This document shows, piece after piece, positions 1 to 11,734 of a stretch of DNA of 64,000 nt. Numbering within the stretch: position 1 is the stretch's first letter; every line of letters begins with the position of its first letter. The notes below the pieces were generated by a model. The model did not search any database, had not been told where the DNA came from, and saw only the letters and a program-made list of their open reading frames with translations. This DNA comes from Nymphaea colorata (taxonomy: Eukaryota; Streptophyta; Magnoliopsida; Nymphaeales; Nymphaeaceae): assembly GCF_008831285.2 (NCBI RefSeq), contig NC_045143.1, positions 19,119,655 to 19,183,654 of the forward strand, read 5' to 3'. The position numbers and the translations under genes are program-made.

Positions 1-597
1 GGTTGACTTGGGCCGACTTGGCCCGAACCGACTTAGCACAACACAATTTTAAGGATCAAGCCAAGGGTTAAGATGGCTGGTCAAATAAGGAGTACTAGTT
101 GGGTACTGAGCACTGTGCCAAACCTTAACTGAGACCACTAACTTTACAGATACAAAACATCGATTAGATGTTTTTGTTCAATTGGTTGAATTTTTTGAAT
201 GGGCCTGTCAATGTCGCCGTCCACAATTCAATTCAAGACCAGGACCAGTCATAGGCCAAAGTCTGAGCAAGCAAAAAATTTCTCATAAGTGCCTAATTTT
301 ATTCTACAAAATTGTTATGGGGATTAAATTAAAATTTCTAATGCTGCTAAGCACCAGTCAAATTTTACTTTTCAAAATATCTGAGAGAAGGGGATTGGCT
401 CCTCTCCTAACATTACAAGAGGAACCAAAACATACTGATTTACCCTGACAGCATTTGGTAACAAGAACACTAATAAGTTATTTTGAAATGTGGTGGCCCA
501 TAAATTTCTTGTCGTTTTTGAAACAGGTTCACAGAACCTTGTGTTTGTCAAGAATGTAGTGTTCATGTTACCAAATGCCATCAAAGAGTATGTGCCT

Positions 598-633
<36 letters not shown>

Positions 634-1181
634 TGTGTGTGTGTGTTTGTGTGTGTATTCAGACATGTGGGCCTGAACCCCACCCCCTCTTACGCTTTGA
701 AAATAGTAGCAGAATAACCTGTGGGCACGTGCCCACATAATACCACAAAATTATTTATTAATCTACATAATGATTGTCTCACATCATTTGCATGTTCACA
801 AATTTGCTTCTTTCATTCATTACTTAAGTGCTGCCAGGGAGGGAGTTAGAAATTTTTTTCGTAGTAATCAAACTATATTTTCTTAAATTTTTGCTGGGAC
901 AGAATTATATATTTTTAAAACTTTTAGAAGGGTCAAATAGAAACTTTTATAAATTATAGCATGCATTTTTTTTCTTTCCAAAGTCAGAGGAGTAGCCTCT
1001 CAATCATTTCATCATGAATTAGGGTTTTAACATTTTTTTAATTACTGTTCTCAACCAAACTAGTTATTGCTTGTAATAATTTTTTTTTTAAAACAAAATA
1101 TGACTAGCTTTCCTTATGTACAATCATTGAATCTAAGTTAAAAATGTTGGTCACCGGAACACTTGGCTGTGTTTGCTGCAG
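1..1181 (+). other. 3' part of a P450 intron (no gene)
   Basis: AT-rich non-coding sequence leading to a splice acceptor, ctgcag at 1176-1181, immediately before the P450 exon. It contains a (TA)15 tract followed by a (GT)n tract (601-656). A stretch near 829-930 (ggagttagaaatttttttcg) resembles the AT-rich ends of dispersed repeats seen elsewhere in the window. I see no convincing coding sequence. The assignment as intron follows from the exon starting in phase 0 without an N-terminal half. The upstream exon must lie left of the window. Confidence 0.7.
601..656. repeat. (TA)15(GT)n microsatellite
   Basis: Thirty bases of TA repeats (601-630) run straight into GT repeats with one interruption (631-656). 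It lies in the P450 intron. Confidence 0.95.
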
Positions 1182-1814
1182 GACATGTTCGTCGCTGGGA
1201 CCGACACGACATCGGCAACACTAGAATGGACCATGACCGAGCTCATGAGGCATCCTGAGGTGATGCGAAGGACCCAGGATGAGATCCGCAGCGTCGCGAG
1301 GAAAGGAGGAACGATAACCGAGTCGGACCTGGCCGACCTAGCCTACATGCGGGCTGTGATCAAGGAGGCGCTTCGGCTGCACCTGCCGGTTCCCCTCCTC
1401 GTGCCTCGTGAGTCCATCGAGCCATGTGAGCTCGATGGCTACATCATCCCAGCCAAGACAAGGGTACTGGTCAATGCATACGCAATTGCTCGGGACCCAC
1501 ATTCTTGGGACGACCCGGAAACGTACCGGCCGGAACGGTTCCTTGAGAAGCCGATTGATTTTAAAGGGAGCCAGGATTTTGAGTTCCTACCATTTGGTGG
1601 TGGCCGGAGAGGGTGCCCAGGATACTCCTTTGGCCTTGCCACCGTGGAGCTTGCATTGGCGAGGCTCCTTTGCCACTTTGACTGGTCATTAGCGGATGGC
1701 GTGAGCCTAGAGAGCCTCAACCTTGAAGAAATATTTGGTCTAGCAACTCGAAAGAAAGAACCACTCTTATTGATCCCGAGACACTCTATAGAATCGGGAT
1801 TCAAGCTGATCTGA
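1182..1814 (+). CDS. CYP71-like cytochrome P450, second (C-terminal) exon
   Basis: This exon encodes about 210 residues of a plant A-type (CYP71 clan) cytochrome P450, a haem-thiolate monooxygenase that is normally ER-anchored and uses electrons from P450 reductase. Visible motifs in order: the I-helix oxygen-binding groove AGTDTT (residues 5-10 of the exon), the K-helix ExxR in KEALRLH, the PERF element PERFLEK, and the haem loop FGGGRRGCPG with the cysteine ligand. The exon begins in phase 0 at GAC after the acceptor ctgcag and ends with TGA at 1812-1814. A two-exon layout split just before the DMF(V/A)AGTDT motif is typical of CYP71 genes. The reading frame is open and all catalytic motifs are intact. 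The N-terminal exon lies outside the window, so I cannot say whether the whole gene works or what its substrate is. Confidence 0.92.
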   Translation, partial: DMFVAGTDTTSATLEWTMTELMRHPEVMRRTQDEIRSVARKGGTITESDLADLAYMRAVIKEALRLHLPVPLLVPRESIEPCELDGYIIPAKTRVLVNAYAIARDPHSWDDPETYRPERFLEKPIDFKGSQDFEFLPFGGGRRGCPGYSFGLATVELALARLLCHFDWSLADGVSLESLNLEEIFGLATRKKEPLLLIPRHSIESGFKLI

Positions 1815-2082
1815 TGGATCCCCTGCCATGTGGGTGTTCTACTCATCCATTGGACTAAACACATGTATTAGGTTTTGCTATTTAAAATGGTTAAGGATTT
1901 GATAGCTTTGTATGAGGGCATTGGCTAATTATGTACTAGGTGAAAGAACGCTTTGTTCTTCAGAATCTGGGACCCAAATTTGATATCTCATATATTGTCC
2001 ATGTCCATTGGATAATTTGATGAAGAGGCTCTGTACTTTAACTAGCTTTGATTCCCTCGTAGATGTTTAGAGGTCGTTTGAT

Positions 2083-3420
2083 TGTTGTCCATTGGGACAT
2101 GACGTTCTGTTTATTATACTATTGTCTTGTCCACATGGACAATGATGTTTTTTGTCCACTTTTTGATGACTTTAAGAATGGAACAGTACGTTCGTCTTGT
2201 CCGACATTTGTTTCGCATATGTCTGTTCTGTTCATCCTGTCTAATGTTTGTTTCTGTCCTGTTCGATCTATTCGTTCTGTCCGATATTTGTGTCTTGCAT
2301 AGTTAATTTTGTCTGTTCTATCTAGTGTTTGTTTATGTTCTGTTCGAACTGTCTATTCTATCCGGTGTTTATGCCTTCTATAATCAGTTTTGACTATTAT
2401 ATTTATTCTAAATGCTATATGATGATAAGAATATCTTATTTTTTTTTTAACATGTTATATCAAAACAAGTATAAAATTCATAATAACATGTTATATGCAA
2501 ATCAATACATTTGATAACACGATCCATAATACTATAGCAAAATCAACTCTTTCAATAAAGACATATATATAACAAAAACATCATTACTTTAAAAGGTTTA
2601 AACATCTATATAATCACCAGTATCAAGTAAAACTACAAAATACAGGTAGTTTAAAATGTTCAATTGTTGTAAGCCAGATGTTGGAATACATTGACACAAA
2701 AAATATGGTTCCTATATAGTCATCTTCTGTCCTACACACTACTCTTCCCATTGAAGCCATGTAATACTTGAGAAGCGACATCACAGTCTGGTTCTTATAT
2801 TTCATAAATTAAAAAGAAACAAATAATTAGATTATCACCATAAAGTATTGAACTAATCAAGTATAATTAAAACAATTGTATATAATATAATGAAAATGTT
2901 AGACAATAAGTATCTTACTTACAACATAATCATTCCACATTATGTCCTTGACCTTATGCCGTGCCTTGGCTTTCAAACCTGTGATGCCAATCTTGTGACA
3001 AAAACAAACACCTTGTGGCCGTCAAACAATTCCAATTCTATGGTTTAATTCTTCAACCCATATTCATGGAATACCATATTCAGCAGTCTTCTTCGAATTT
3101 CAGTAGTCTTAAAAAATGTCATCTACTTGCGAACAGGTTGAAGGTTCCAAAGTTATGACAAACAGTATAAAAAAATATCAAACAACAAGTTTTGTTGACT
3201 TTTCTTAACAAAAAAGATTATACGATACACCCAAATATATGGGAAATGAGTAAATCCAGTTCCATTTTGGAGATGGTTCTAAATCCCTCCCCAGGATCCA
3301 CCAATAAGGTGGGACGGATAGTTGTATAGCAGAAAAAGATAAATGAAGAGAGAAAAATGAGGTGAAGAATGAACAAACTGAAAAATGAAAAAACCAGTTT
3401 CAACACAAGACTGATTGAAC

Positions 3421-3455
<35 letters not shown>

Positions 3456-5289
3456 TAAATATATATATATCTTATGTTAGCTTCAAAATGCCAATACTGC
3501 GGCAAGATGAATACAAAGTATCAAAGACATTGGACGGTGATTTTAAAAGTTCTGAAGGGGCTAAATAAATCATTCTCAAACCATAGAGCAAGAATCTAAC
3601 ATTTGCTGGTTAAATCAGTGGCAAACAAGCGTGTAGACAGACAAACAATACTATGGTCCAGACAGATTCTCCTTCTCTGTCTCCGTCTAACTTCTCTGAA
3701 CTGCAATATTTTTGCTGGAGATCAGCAAATGGACATCAGCAAGAGGGCTTACATATACTAAGAATCCACATAAATGGAAAAATCAATTACAAAGTGTCGC
3801 TTACTAATTTCCTGAAGAAATTTCAAGAAGCAAATAAGTACTAACTACGATCTGTTGACCTTCAAAATTTGGGACCTCATTGTAACTAAGATTTAGCATC
3901 TGAATCCACAATAAATGCTCGATGACCCATATTGTAAGGGAGATATTTGCTCAGACATGGATAAATATTCAGGTGAAGAGTGAGCAAGAAAAACTTTCCG
4001 AAGATCCTTCATGAAAGTCCCAATATGATGTCACATGCAGCATGAACCCATATGATGAGGACATTTTGCAATACAGTGTGAAACAAGCTCACAGAACAAA
4101 CAAAAAAAGCCAGATATCTGTATCACCATCGGAGAATGACTGATAATAAGACAATAAAACAGAACAAACTCATCTGTAAGGACTGCCTTACAATTATAAG
4201 CCATCTGTTTAACTATTATATTTAGGCAATAAATTAGCTTGCTCATGTGGATAGATCGTCGTTGATGTGCACTAAATCATGTGTAGCCCATAATTTACTG
4301 TTCGATAAGGGCATCAATCGAGGTGCATATGAAGATAATTCACCTGATGTTTGTTAATATAATGTCTATGATTTACCCGCTATAATGACAAAGGTTTAAC
4401 AACCTGGTGTTTGACTGCTCTTGAGATGCCCTTTCTCAAGCTAGAGAGAGAAAAAATTGCAACAATGCACTGAAACTTCAAGATAAAAGTTGAAATTTCT
4501 TCATCAAACTAATATTTTGATAAAAATGATGAACACATTACATATGTACAGTAAGCACAAAACCTGTAACTTTGTGAGGATACATATATATAGATAATTT
4601 TACATGTTATTTATCTGGCTCAGAACTTGATTTAGCATGGCAAATGCTAACTAGTAGAAATTTACACTTTTGACCCAGAACTCTAGTTGAAGTGTTCTTA
4701 AGCATTATTAATTTTTTCATGAATCTAGGTCTTTAACTTCAACCAGTAGTCAAATTCTACACCATGACTTTCAAGAGGCATTTTGCTAAACTGTGCATAA
4801 GCATGTGAAGTAAACCGTACTATTGAAAATGTCAACAAATGTTGCTTGATTCACTAACTACATAGGAATATTCACTAACTACATAAAATTGTTTTTATGT
4901 TGTCAGGTTTTTCCAAAGAAGAGGAAATCGGTTCCTTGTTGTAGGCAAAAGTCCTTTGAATAGCAGAATGTGCAGCATCCTCATCTGATAGTGGAACTTC
5001 AGACTCATTATATTAGTTTGATGTCTGTAACAGTAATATACACTATTCTGACAGTGAGCTTATCAATTCAAAAACAACTAGGGATAGACCAAACTAAATC
5101 AACAATAACGTTCAATATTAGAGATGCTATAATGCAAAGTATCATATTCAATTATCAATAACTTAACAATTCAAGAATATGCAATACACTGGCCTATCAA
5201 AAATATGCTCACTACAAATGCAAATTCACTATGGGATCTCCAAGTGTGTTTGTGTGAGCGCCTACGCGAGCCAATTCACCTATTGAAAC
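2083..5289. other. AT-rich stretch without recognisable gene
   Basis: This lies between the left Harbinger-like terminus and the copia LTR. It contains subterminal TGTCC-rich degenerate repeats (2185-2375), a (TA)n tract at 3423-3470 and otherwise ordinary AT-rich sequence. Short open stretches, such as minus strand 2623-2805 and the interval 2930-3080, have no family I recognise. They may be eroded exons of the transposon, but this is not demonstrated. Confidence 0.5.
3423..3470. repeat. (TA)n microsatellite
   Basis: An uninterrupted TA tract at 3423-3450 is followed by an imperfect AT-rich extension to 3470. Confidence 0.9.
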
Positions 5290-5518
5290 TGTTGAAATAG
5301 TAAAAGCGTAAAGAACATTTGATGTAACGTGGAAAACCCTCAACAAGAGGGAGAAAAACCATGGGTGAGGAGGTTGGTGCCCACTAGCCGCCAGACACTC
5401 TCTCTCTTAATTCTTCATTAACACACAAGATTAGGGTTTACAAAGGTATAAGTAGTCCTAAACTAGGACATACCGGATCGGGTCCAGACCCGGACCCAAA
5501 CAACAAGATCCATCAACA
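5290..5518 (-). repeat. 3' LTR of copia element 1
   Basis: A 229-bp LTR with TG...CA ends on the minus strand, directly after a polypurine tract. It contains TATAAG-like sequence and a GAGAGAGAG run. The five bases outside its end (gaaac, 5285-5289) are the candidate target duplication, but no matching copy was found on the other side. Confidence 0.7.
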
Positions 5519-5646
5519 CTCCCCCTCAAGTTGGGCATACATATCAAACATGTCCAACTTGGATTCATTTCTCTCAAATAGAGTTACATTTAAGGCCTTA
5601 GTTAGAATATCAGCAGTTTGGTCTTCAGACTTCATGTACGGCAATG

Positions 5647-7017
5647 TTAACTCCCTAGCATCAATTCTTTCTCTGATGAATGACGGTCAAACTCCACATG
5701 CTTTGTTCGATCATGAAGCACTGGATTGTTAGCCAAGTTAATTGCAGACTTATTATCACAGTACATCCTCATAGGCCCTTCAATCTCTATCCCAATATCT
5801 TTCAGCAAGATCTTCAACCATAACAACTCTGATACTCCAGTAGCAACCGCCCTATATTCACCCTCTGCACTTGAGCGGGAACAAACATCTTGTCTCTTGC
5901 TTCTCCAAACAACTAGATTTCCCCCCAAGTAGACGCAGTACCCTGAAGTAGATCTTCTGGTGTCAACACAGCCTGCCCAGTCTGCATCAGAATACCCTTC
6001 AATTTCAATAGACCTTTGTTTCACATATAGAAGTCCCTTGTCAGGATTCTTCTTCAGGTAACACAGGATTCTATCTACAGCCTTCAAGTGCATATCTGTA
6101 GGTGCATGCATAAACTGGCTCATCACATTTACAGCAAAGGTGATATCTGGTCTAGTTAGAGTGAGGTATATCAATTTACCAACTAGACGTTGATATCTCC
6201 CTTTAGCTTCTTCACACAAAAGTTCTCCATCCTTGCTACCAAGTTTGTGCTCAGCATCTATAGGAGTAGAGGCTGGTCTGCATCCCAGTTTTCCTGTCTC
6301 CTTTAGTAGATCCAAGGTATACTTCCTTTGACTAAGTACAAGAGTTGTACCTGATCTTGCAATTTCAATACCAAGGAAATACTTCAGCTTGCCAAGGTCC
6401 TTTAGATCAAATTCAGTCGATAATAAACCCTTTAATCTTGCTATCTCTTCTTTATCATCACCTGTAACAATTATATCATCAACATAAACCAACAGTAGAG
6501 TAACTTTACTCTCTATCTTCTTTACGAACAGGGTATGATCTCAATTTCCTTGTTTGTAGCCATGCTTCTTCATAACAAGCCTGAGACGTTCAAACCATGC
6601 TCGGGGAGACTGTTTGAGCCCATACAAAGCCTTCTTCAGTTTACAGCATTTTTCAGGTTTCTCAAAACCTGGTGGCATGCACATATACACCTCCTCTTCG
6701 ACATCTCCATTGAAAAAGACATTTTTCACATCGAGTTGGCACATCTCCCAACCCTTCAGTACCGCCAATGAAATAATAACTCTAACAGTCTTCATCTTTG
6801 CAACTGGTGCAAACGTCTCTAAGTAGTCGATCCCATATTTCTGACTGAACCCCTTGGCCACCAGACGTGCTTTGTACCTCTCAATGTTTCCATCTGATTT
6901 GTACTTAATGGTATAAACCCACTTTGACCCAACTAAATGAGCTGCTTTAGGAATATCTACCACCTCCCATGTCTGATTTCTGTCTAAGACATCCATCTCT
7001 TCTTGCATAGCATGAGA
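5647..7017 (-). pseudogene. Copia 1 reverse transcriptase and RNase H (broken)
   Basis: The RT palm domain begins near 7008 and includes QLDVKN, the fingers and palm block [10 protein letters not shown], and the catalytic YVDD motif (YVDDIIVTG, intact). It is followed by the LGKLKYFLGIE connection block and an RNase H domain (YSDADWAG, DNKSAI, RTKH). One reading frame runs through 7902-5647 but is stopped by TAG at 7018-7020 and TGA at 6541-6543. The C-terminal end is lost close to 5647. This is a relic and not a host gene. Confidence 0.9.
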
Positions 7018-8384
7018 CTACTTAGGGCCACCCTGAGCCTCTGTAACATTCTTGGGAATCACAACCACAGCCAAGGAGGATACAAAACATTTGTAGTCAG
7101 TGCTCAATCTAGAGTAAGATACGAAGTTACCAATAGGGTGTTGGGTACATGACCTGACACCCTTTCTCAGGGCAATGGGAAGATCCTCCTTTTCCTTTTC
7201 TGTCTGAATTTCTCTCTCAACAGGTTGCTTCTGAGCATGACTTGGGTCATCCAAGGAAGAAATAGGATTGGGATTCAGAGTAGACTTCTCACCATCAATT
7301 ATCACCTTGTCAGTACAAGCTCTTCTCCTAGAATACACTTGCCCAAATAGATGATTACACTCTATTTTTGTCACTATAGGACACTCTCCCTCCTTCTCCT
7401 GTTCATGTACCTCAATAGACGTCCCTTCTTCAGCTTTTTCAAGCACCTTGATAGATGGATTCTCTTCGCGCCTGTAATCTAGAAAAACTGTAAACTGAAT
7501 TTCTTGAGTTGGAGAATGCTCTTCCTTAGACATTAACTTCTCCCCCTGAAGAGAATTCTCACCAAAAAAGGAGACATGTTCCAAGAATGTGACATCTTTG
7601 GTAATGTGAACTCGACCAGTGGTGGGATCTAGACATTTATACCCTTTTTGAGTAAGAGAATACCCAAGAAATATTCCCTTAATTGATTTGGGATCAAGTT
7701 TTTTCACATTCGGGCTGTGGTTATGAATGAAACACACACATCCAAAGACCCGAGGAGGGAGGTGAAAAAGTTGGCTACTCCCTAGAAGCATAGAGTAGGG
7801 AGTACGACCATTTAGCACATGACTAGGCATGCGATTGATCAAATAGGCACTAGTAAGGACTGCATCTCCCCAATAATATTTTGGGAGATTTCTTTGGAAC
7901 AATATGGCTCTGGTGACATTAAGTAACTGACGGTTTTTTCTCTCAACAACCCCATTTTGAGGGGGGTATAACTACATGATGTCTCATGAAAAATCCCCCT
8001 CTTTCGAAAGAGTTCCTCGACAGAGAGACACATATACTCCCGAGCATTATCAGACCGGAATGTCTTGACAGACCCACCATACTGGTTTTCCACTAGGAAG
8101 ATGAAAGTTTCTATAATGTGAGGCACCTCGCTACGGTCTTTCAACAAATAAACAAAGGTACACCATGAATAGTCATCTATGAAAGTTATAAAATACTGAA
8201 AACCACCACGAGAATGAATGCCTGAAGGCCCCCACACATCAGAATGAATCAAGAAGAAAGCTTTATTAGCACGACTATTTGAAATTGGATATGAAGCTCT
8301 AACATGCTTCGCAAACTGACACACATCACACGATAACATGGAAATGTTTAAATTGGAACATAATTCAGGGAACAATTGTTTCAA
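7018..8384 (-). pseudogene. Copia 1 integrase (frameshifted)
   Basis: The N-terminal part (8384 to about 7900) has the integrase core with SDVWGPS, FIDDYS and RSDNARE, which hold acidic residues of the DDE catalytic triad. The C-terminal part (7902-7018) starts at YWGDAVLTSAYLINRMPS and continues through the GCVCFIHNH and KGIFLGY blocks into a variable linker. The two parts are in different frames, so an indel lies near 7900-7960, around the expected position of the third catalytic residue. A second frame change separates this from the protease segment near 8383. Confidence 0.87.
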
Positions 8385-8944
8385 AATCCCAAAAGAAGAT
8401 GACCAAGGCGTTCATGCCAAAACAAAAATAACTGACGACACTCTTCCTTCTTCTTCTCTGTCCTGCTGACTGCTGACATAAGGGCGGTGGCAACGCGTAT
8501 AGGAAGCCGATATAAACCATCAGACACCAAACCAATTCCAATCTTCTTCCCTGTCACCAAGTCTAGCAAAACACAACGTTTTTCAAAAAATATAAGTTCA
8601 CAGTTCAATTCCTTGGTAATCTTGCTAACAGACAAAAGATTTAAGGGAAGATGGGGAACATGCAAGGCTCCATGCACTAAAAAATTGTTCAACAAGGAAA
8701 GACTCCCTTTTCCTGCCACTGAGGTAAAGGAGCCATCTGCAAGGGATACACGTTCCTTTCCCTAGGATAGCTTGTAGTCATGAAAGAGTTTGAGGTTACC
8801 AGTCATGTGATGAGTGGCACCGCTATCAACAATCCACTCACCCATACAAGAAGTACCTTTTTCACCCGAAACGGCCAGTGCCTGATTGACTTTCACCTCA
8901 TCTGATGTGTCTGCCTGACCAACATCTATCTGGCTCAAATATGC
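8381..8944 (-). pseudogene. Copia 1 protease and pre-integrase segment
   Basis: The segment has the aspartic protease signature VDSGATHHMTG with intact catalytic Asp near 8830-8860, then the LNLLSVSKI block and the WHERLGH part of the integrase zinc-binding region. An in-frame TAG at 8762-8764 and a TGA at 8945-8947 interrupt it. The frame then shifts into the integrase core. Confidence 0.82.
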
Positions 8945-9880
8945 TCACAGCTCACGAATCTGTTCTGCAGAAATAGAAACTTTACTGTCACTAGGGTTCA
9001 GTGCATTTGAAACAGGCTTCTTCCCACCAGAAGACCTCCCCCTACTATTCTTCTTCTCTGGATGCAGGTCCCAACAAAACGCCACAGTGTGACCTAGTTT
9101 TTTGCAGTGAGTACATTTACGGGGGGAACGGCCAGTTCCCATAGAGGCATGGCTAACGAAGGCTGACCGTTCATTGTGAGACATGTGATCCTCCTTTCTC
9201 CCAATTATGACCAGTCGCCTCTGCTCTTCAGCTTCAACACGGAAATAAACATCTTCAATATTGAATGATTCTTCAAAGTTAAGAATTTGACTCCTTATAT
9301 TTTCGAATTCATCGTTCAGTTCGGCTTAGAAAAGGAATATCCTATTCTCCCACTCCTTGGCCATATAATGCATCTGGTCTTGAGGACTACTCCAGACATC
9401 ATCAGAATGGTAGTCAAGATCCTCCCACTTAGATTTTAATGCGGCGTAGAAATCCGTGAGAGAGAGATCCCCTTGTCGAAGAGCATACAATTCCTTCATT
9501 AGTTGATACACACGAACTTTTCTCTTCTTTTGACCATACATCTGTTCCAAAATAATCCACATATCTGTCGCAGTCTTCTTGCGAAGAATGAGAGGTTGAA
9601 TATCCGAGGATACTGAATTAACAATCCAAGTTTTTACTTGGTTGTCCTCAAGAAACCAAGTATCCCAAGCCATACTATTTGCAGGAGGTTCACCCTTACT
9701 CCCATTCACATAGGCAATACGGCCTCGACCAGTGATACCCATAGTGATGGCGGCAGACCACTTAAGACAGTTTTCCTTGGTAAGACGAATGGTAGTGACC
9801 TGAACCAGAACATTCTCAGGTCTATAAGTCCCGATTTCAGTTTGATCCGAGTTGACGATTGAAGAGGAAGACGCTGCCAT
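8945..9880 (-). pseudogene. Copia 1 gag with CCHC zinc knuckle
   Basis: The likely start is ATG at 9880 (MAASSSSI). The capsid-like region follows, with LTKENCLKW, WIVNSV and WIILEQMYGQ, a typical plant copia UBN2/gag pattern. After an in-frame TAA at 9326-9328 the same frame continues into a nucleocapsid zinc knuckle, CTHCKKLGHTVAFC, which fits CX2CX4HX4C (about 9125-9085). Gag packages element RNA. The break makes it non-functional. Confidence 0.87.
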
Positions 9881-10109
9881 GATCACAACCAGGCTGCAGC
9901 AACAAAAAAAAACACTGACGTCAACAAAGGGCACCAACGGTAGCACGGGTACTAATGGCAGCAAGAAGTACCAACGGCAGGCTGGACCCAGGCGACACCA
10001 GAGCAGCAGCAAGAGAGAGGCAGGAGCGTAAGGCTGGACTCAGTCATAAAAATCACATTCTAGACCAAATCCTATCCTACAGTGACCTCAAAAACCTTTT
10101 TTCCTTCAG

Positions 10110-10119
10110 CCTGATACCA
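10110..10119 (-). other. Primer-binding-site-like motif
   Basis: On the minus strand the sequence reads TGGTATCAGG, close to the canonical tRNA-iMet primer site TGGTATCAGAGC. It sits about 230 bp upstream of the copia 1 gag start. It is expected immediately inside a 5' LTR, but no LTR matching 5290-5518 follows it. Confidence 0.45.
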
Positions 10120-11038
10120 AACCATAATTTTATCCTACCGTTACCTTATTAATCCTCATACACTTTTGTTAATAATCATTATATTTAAGACCCCCAAAGG
10201 CTGACCGAACCTACTCATGGCCCACCTTGAAAGCAAAAGAAACATGTTTTATCCCAAGCATGCTGGAAATAATTTTTTTTCTCCAACCATGCCCCATTCG
10301 GTATCTCCTTTCAAACAAATCTACATCCCTCTTCAAAGAAAACCCTTGAACCACATAGGACAAAGAAGACACCAAGGAGGGAAGGAAAAGAGGGAGAACA
10401 TGCAGCATCAGGGTTTGAGATCTTAAATGCAACACTTGTAGGAGATGCTGTGTTGGTTCACGAAGAAGAAGAACACCATAAAACCCCTCGACCGCCGCCA
10501 GAAATGTGTCTGAAAATGAGCTGAGGGAGAGACAGGGGGCGGAGAAAAACGAGCAGAGAGAGAGAGAGAGAGAGAGAGATGAAGTCATGCTGCAAGAGGA
10601 AACAGATAGACTCTGTCCGACGGTCGCCCTCTTGTGGAGACTGAGGAAAAGGAGAGAAACAGAAAGGCTCAGGCGACGAAGGAGTAGGAGAGAAACAAGA
10701 AGGGCTAGGGCAGCTCGGGGCAGAGATGGGGGTGGAGGTGGAGGAGAAAGGCAGCAGAGAAGGGGGTAGAGACCGAGGAGAAAGGCAGCGGAGATGGGGG
10801 TCAGGGGCTCGTGGTCGTTGGGGTGGGAAAGAGTTATGTCTGTTCCAAGGGTTAGCTCGGAGCATAATGGAACAAAAAAAATGATTTATACTCTTGTCCA
10901 GTCGTCCGTCGTGTCTAGCCTATGATGTGGACAGTGTTTGTGTCTAGCCTATCATGTGGTCAGTGTTTTGATGAAGAAATCGATTAGAAATGACATGCGT
11001 GTTCCGTACTGCATGTCCTGTGACCATCAAACGACCTC
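10120..11038. other. Purine-rich stretch without gene
   Basis: This contains a (GA)n run at about 10554-10580 and GA/GGA-rich sequence to about 10850. The right Harbinger-like subterminal region follows, with two copies of a GTGTCTAGCCTAT-containing motif. The long open frames here come from compositional bias (Ser/Leu/Pro- or Arg/Glu-rich) and show no domain. Confidence 0.6.
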
Positions 11039-11041
11039 TTA

Positions 11042-11697
11042 AGGACATGAGCGTCGTTACACATGGTTATTAGGTTCTCTGCCTCCAAATGATGTGCCTG
11101 AGCTTGTTATATTGAAAGTCGAATATGCATGCATTTTTCCCTAATGCATGTTGAAGATTTTTAATTCATTATTAATAGATGTAAACAAAGTATATCAGTT
11201 GGTGCCATATGTGGGCTAGTGTGGCCAGTTACCTACAAAGGACCTTTATACTATGGTTTATTATTTGTTAATGCCTCTCAACATATATATTTCAAGGGCT
11301 TTAAATTTTTTGAAGGGCCAAAAAAGGTAAGTTATTATGTATGAGTGCCTCCATTACATACGACATCCTACTCTGCTGTTGGCATGAGTCAATACTTACA
11401 AACATTGCTCGACTTAAAGCCAGAGGGCTTTAATATCTTGCCTGTGAAGGTCTATTTCTTACCTTTAATAGGGGCAGAAAATAGGGTATATCCCTTGTAA
11501 ATCAGATATATATATAGAAATCGACCCTGGATTACAAAATATTCAAAAACCGTTGCTAAAAATAACATGCAACAGAAGCACTAGCAACAATTTGGTATAA
11601 TGACAATTTATCATATTTTTAGCAACAATTTAAGTTGCATTTAGCCACAGCTTTTAAATATTTAGCAATCTAGCAACATTCAGTACTTGGCAGATTT

Positions 11698-11734
<37 letters not shown>

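Larger units (their letters stand above)
5290..10119 (-). mobile_element. Degraded Ty1/copia retrotransposon (3' LTR present, 5' LTR not found)
   Basis: Read on the minus strand the order is gag, zinc knuckle, protease, integrase, reverse transcriptase, RNase H, polypurine tract and 3' LTR, which is the Ty1/copia (Pseudoviridae) order. The 3' LTR occupies 5290-5518 (starts TGTTGATGG, ends TTTCAACA) and is preceded by the purine tract TTGAGGGGGAG at 5519-5531. A primer-binding-like motif, TGGTATCAGG, lies at 10110-10119 (minus), but the sequence beyond it does not resemble the 3' LTR. The element is therefore truncated or rearranged at its 5' end. Coding regions carry at least five nonsense codons and two frameshifts. 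It lies within the putative Harbinger-like structure. Confidence 0.85.
2070..11038. mobile_element. Candidate PIF/Harbinger-type element, interrupted by a copia insertion
   Basis: The left end reads TTA then GAGGTCGTTTGAT (2067-2082). The right end is its reverse complement, ATCAAACGACCTC followed by TTA (11026-11041). The 13-bp core is perfect and weaker similarity continues inward (GGACATG on both sides). A 3-bp TTA target duplication with this type of terminus is the hallmark of PIF/Harbinger transposons. Both ends carry subterminal repeats: TGTTTGT/TCTGTCC-type motifs at 2185-2375, and two copies of a 29-bp motif containing GTGTCTAGCCTAT near 10910-10970. The span is 8,969 bp, or about 4.1 kb without the copia remnant. 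I did not recognise a transposase. The alternative is two separate half-elements of one family. Confidence 0.5.

Noticed and set aside
1-60. GC-rich GGGCCGACTTGGCCCGAACC string at the left edge, like a transposon end
   Set aside because: Truncated by the window; no partner terminus or target duplication can be checked.
1439-1864. 141-codon minus-strand frame
   Set aside because: Antisense shadow of the P450 exon.
10458-10865. Ser/Leu/Pro-rich frame of 135 codons and its opposite-strand partner
   Set aside because: Low-complexity GA/CT sequence read in frame.
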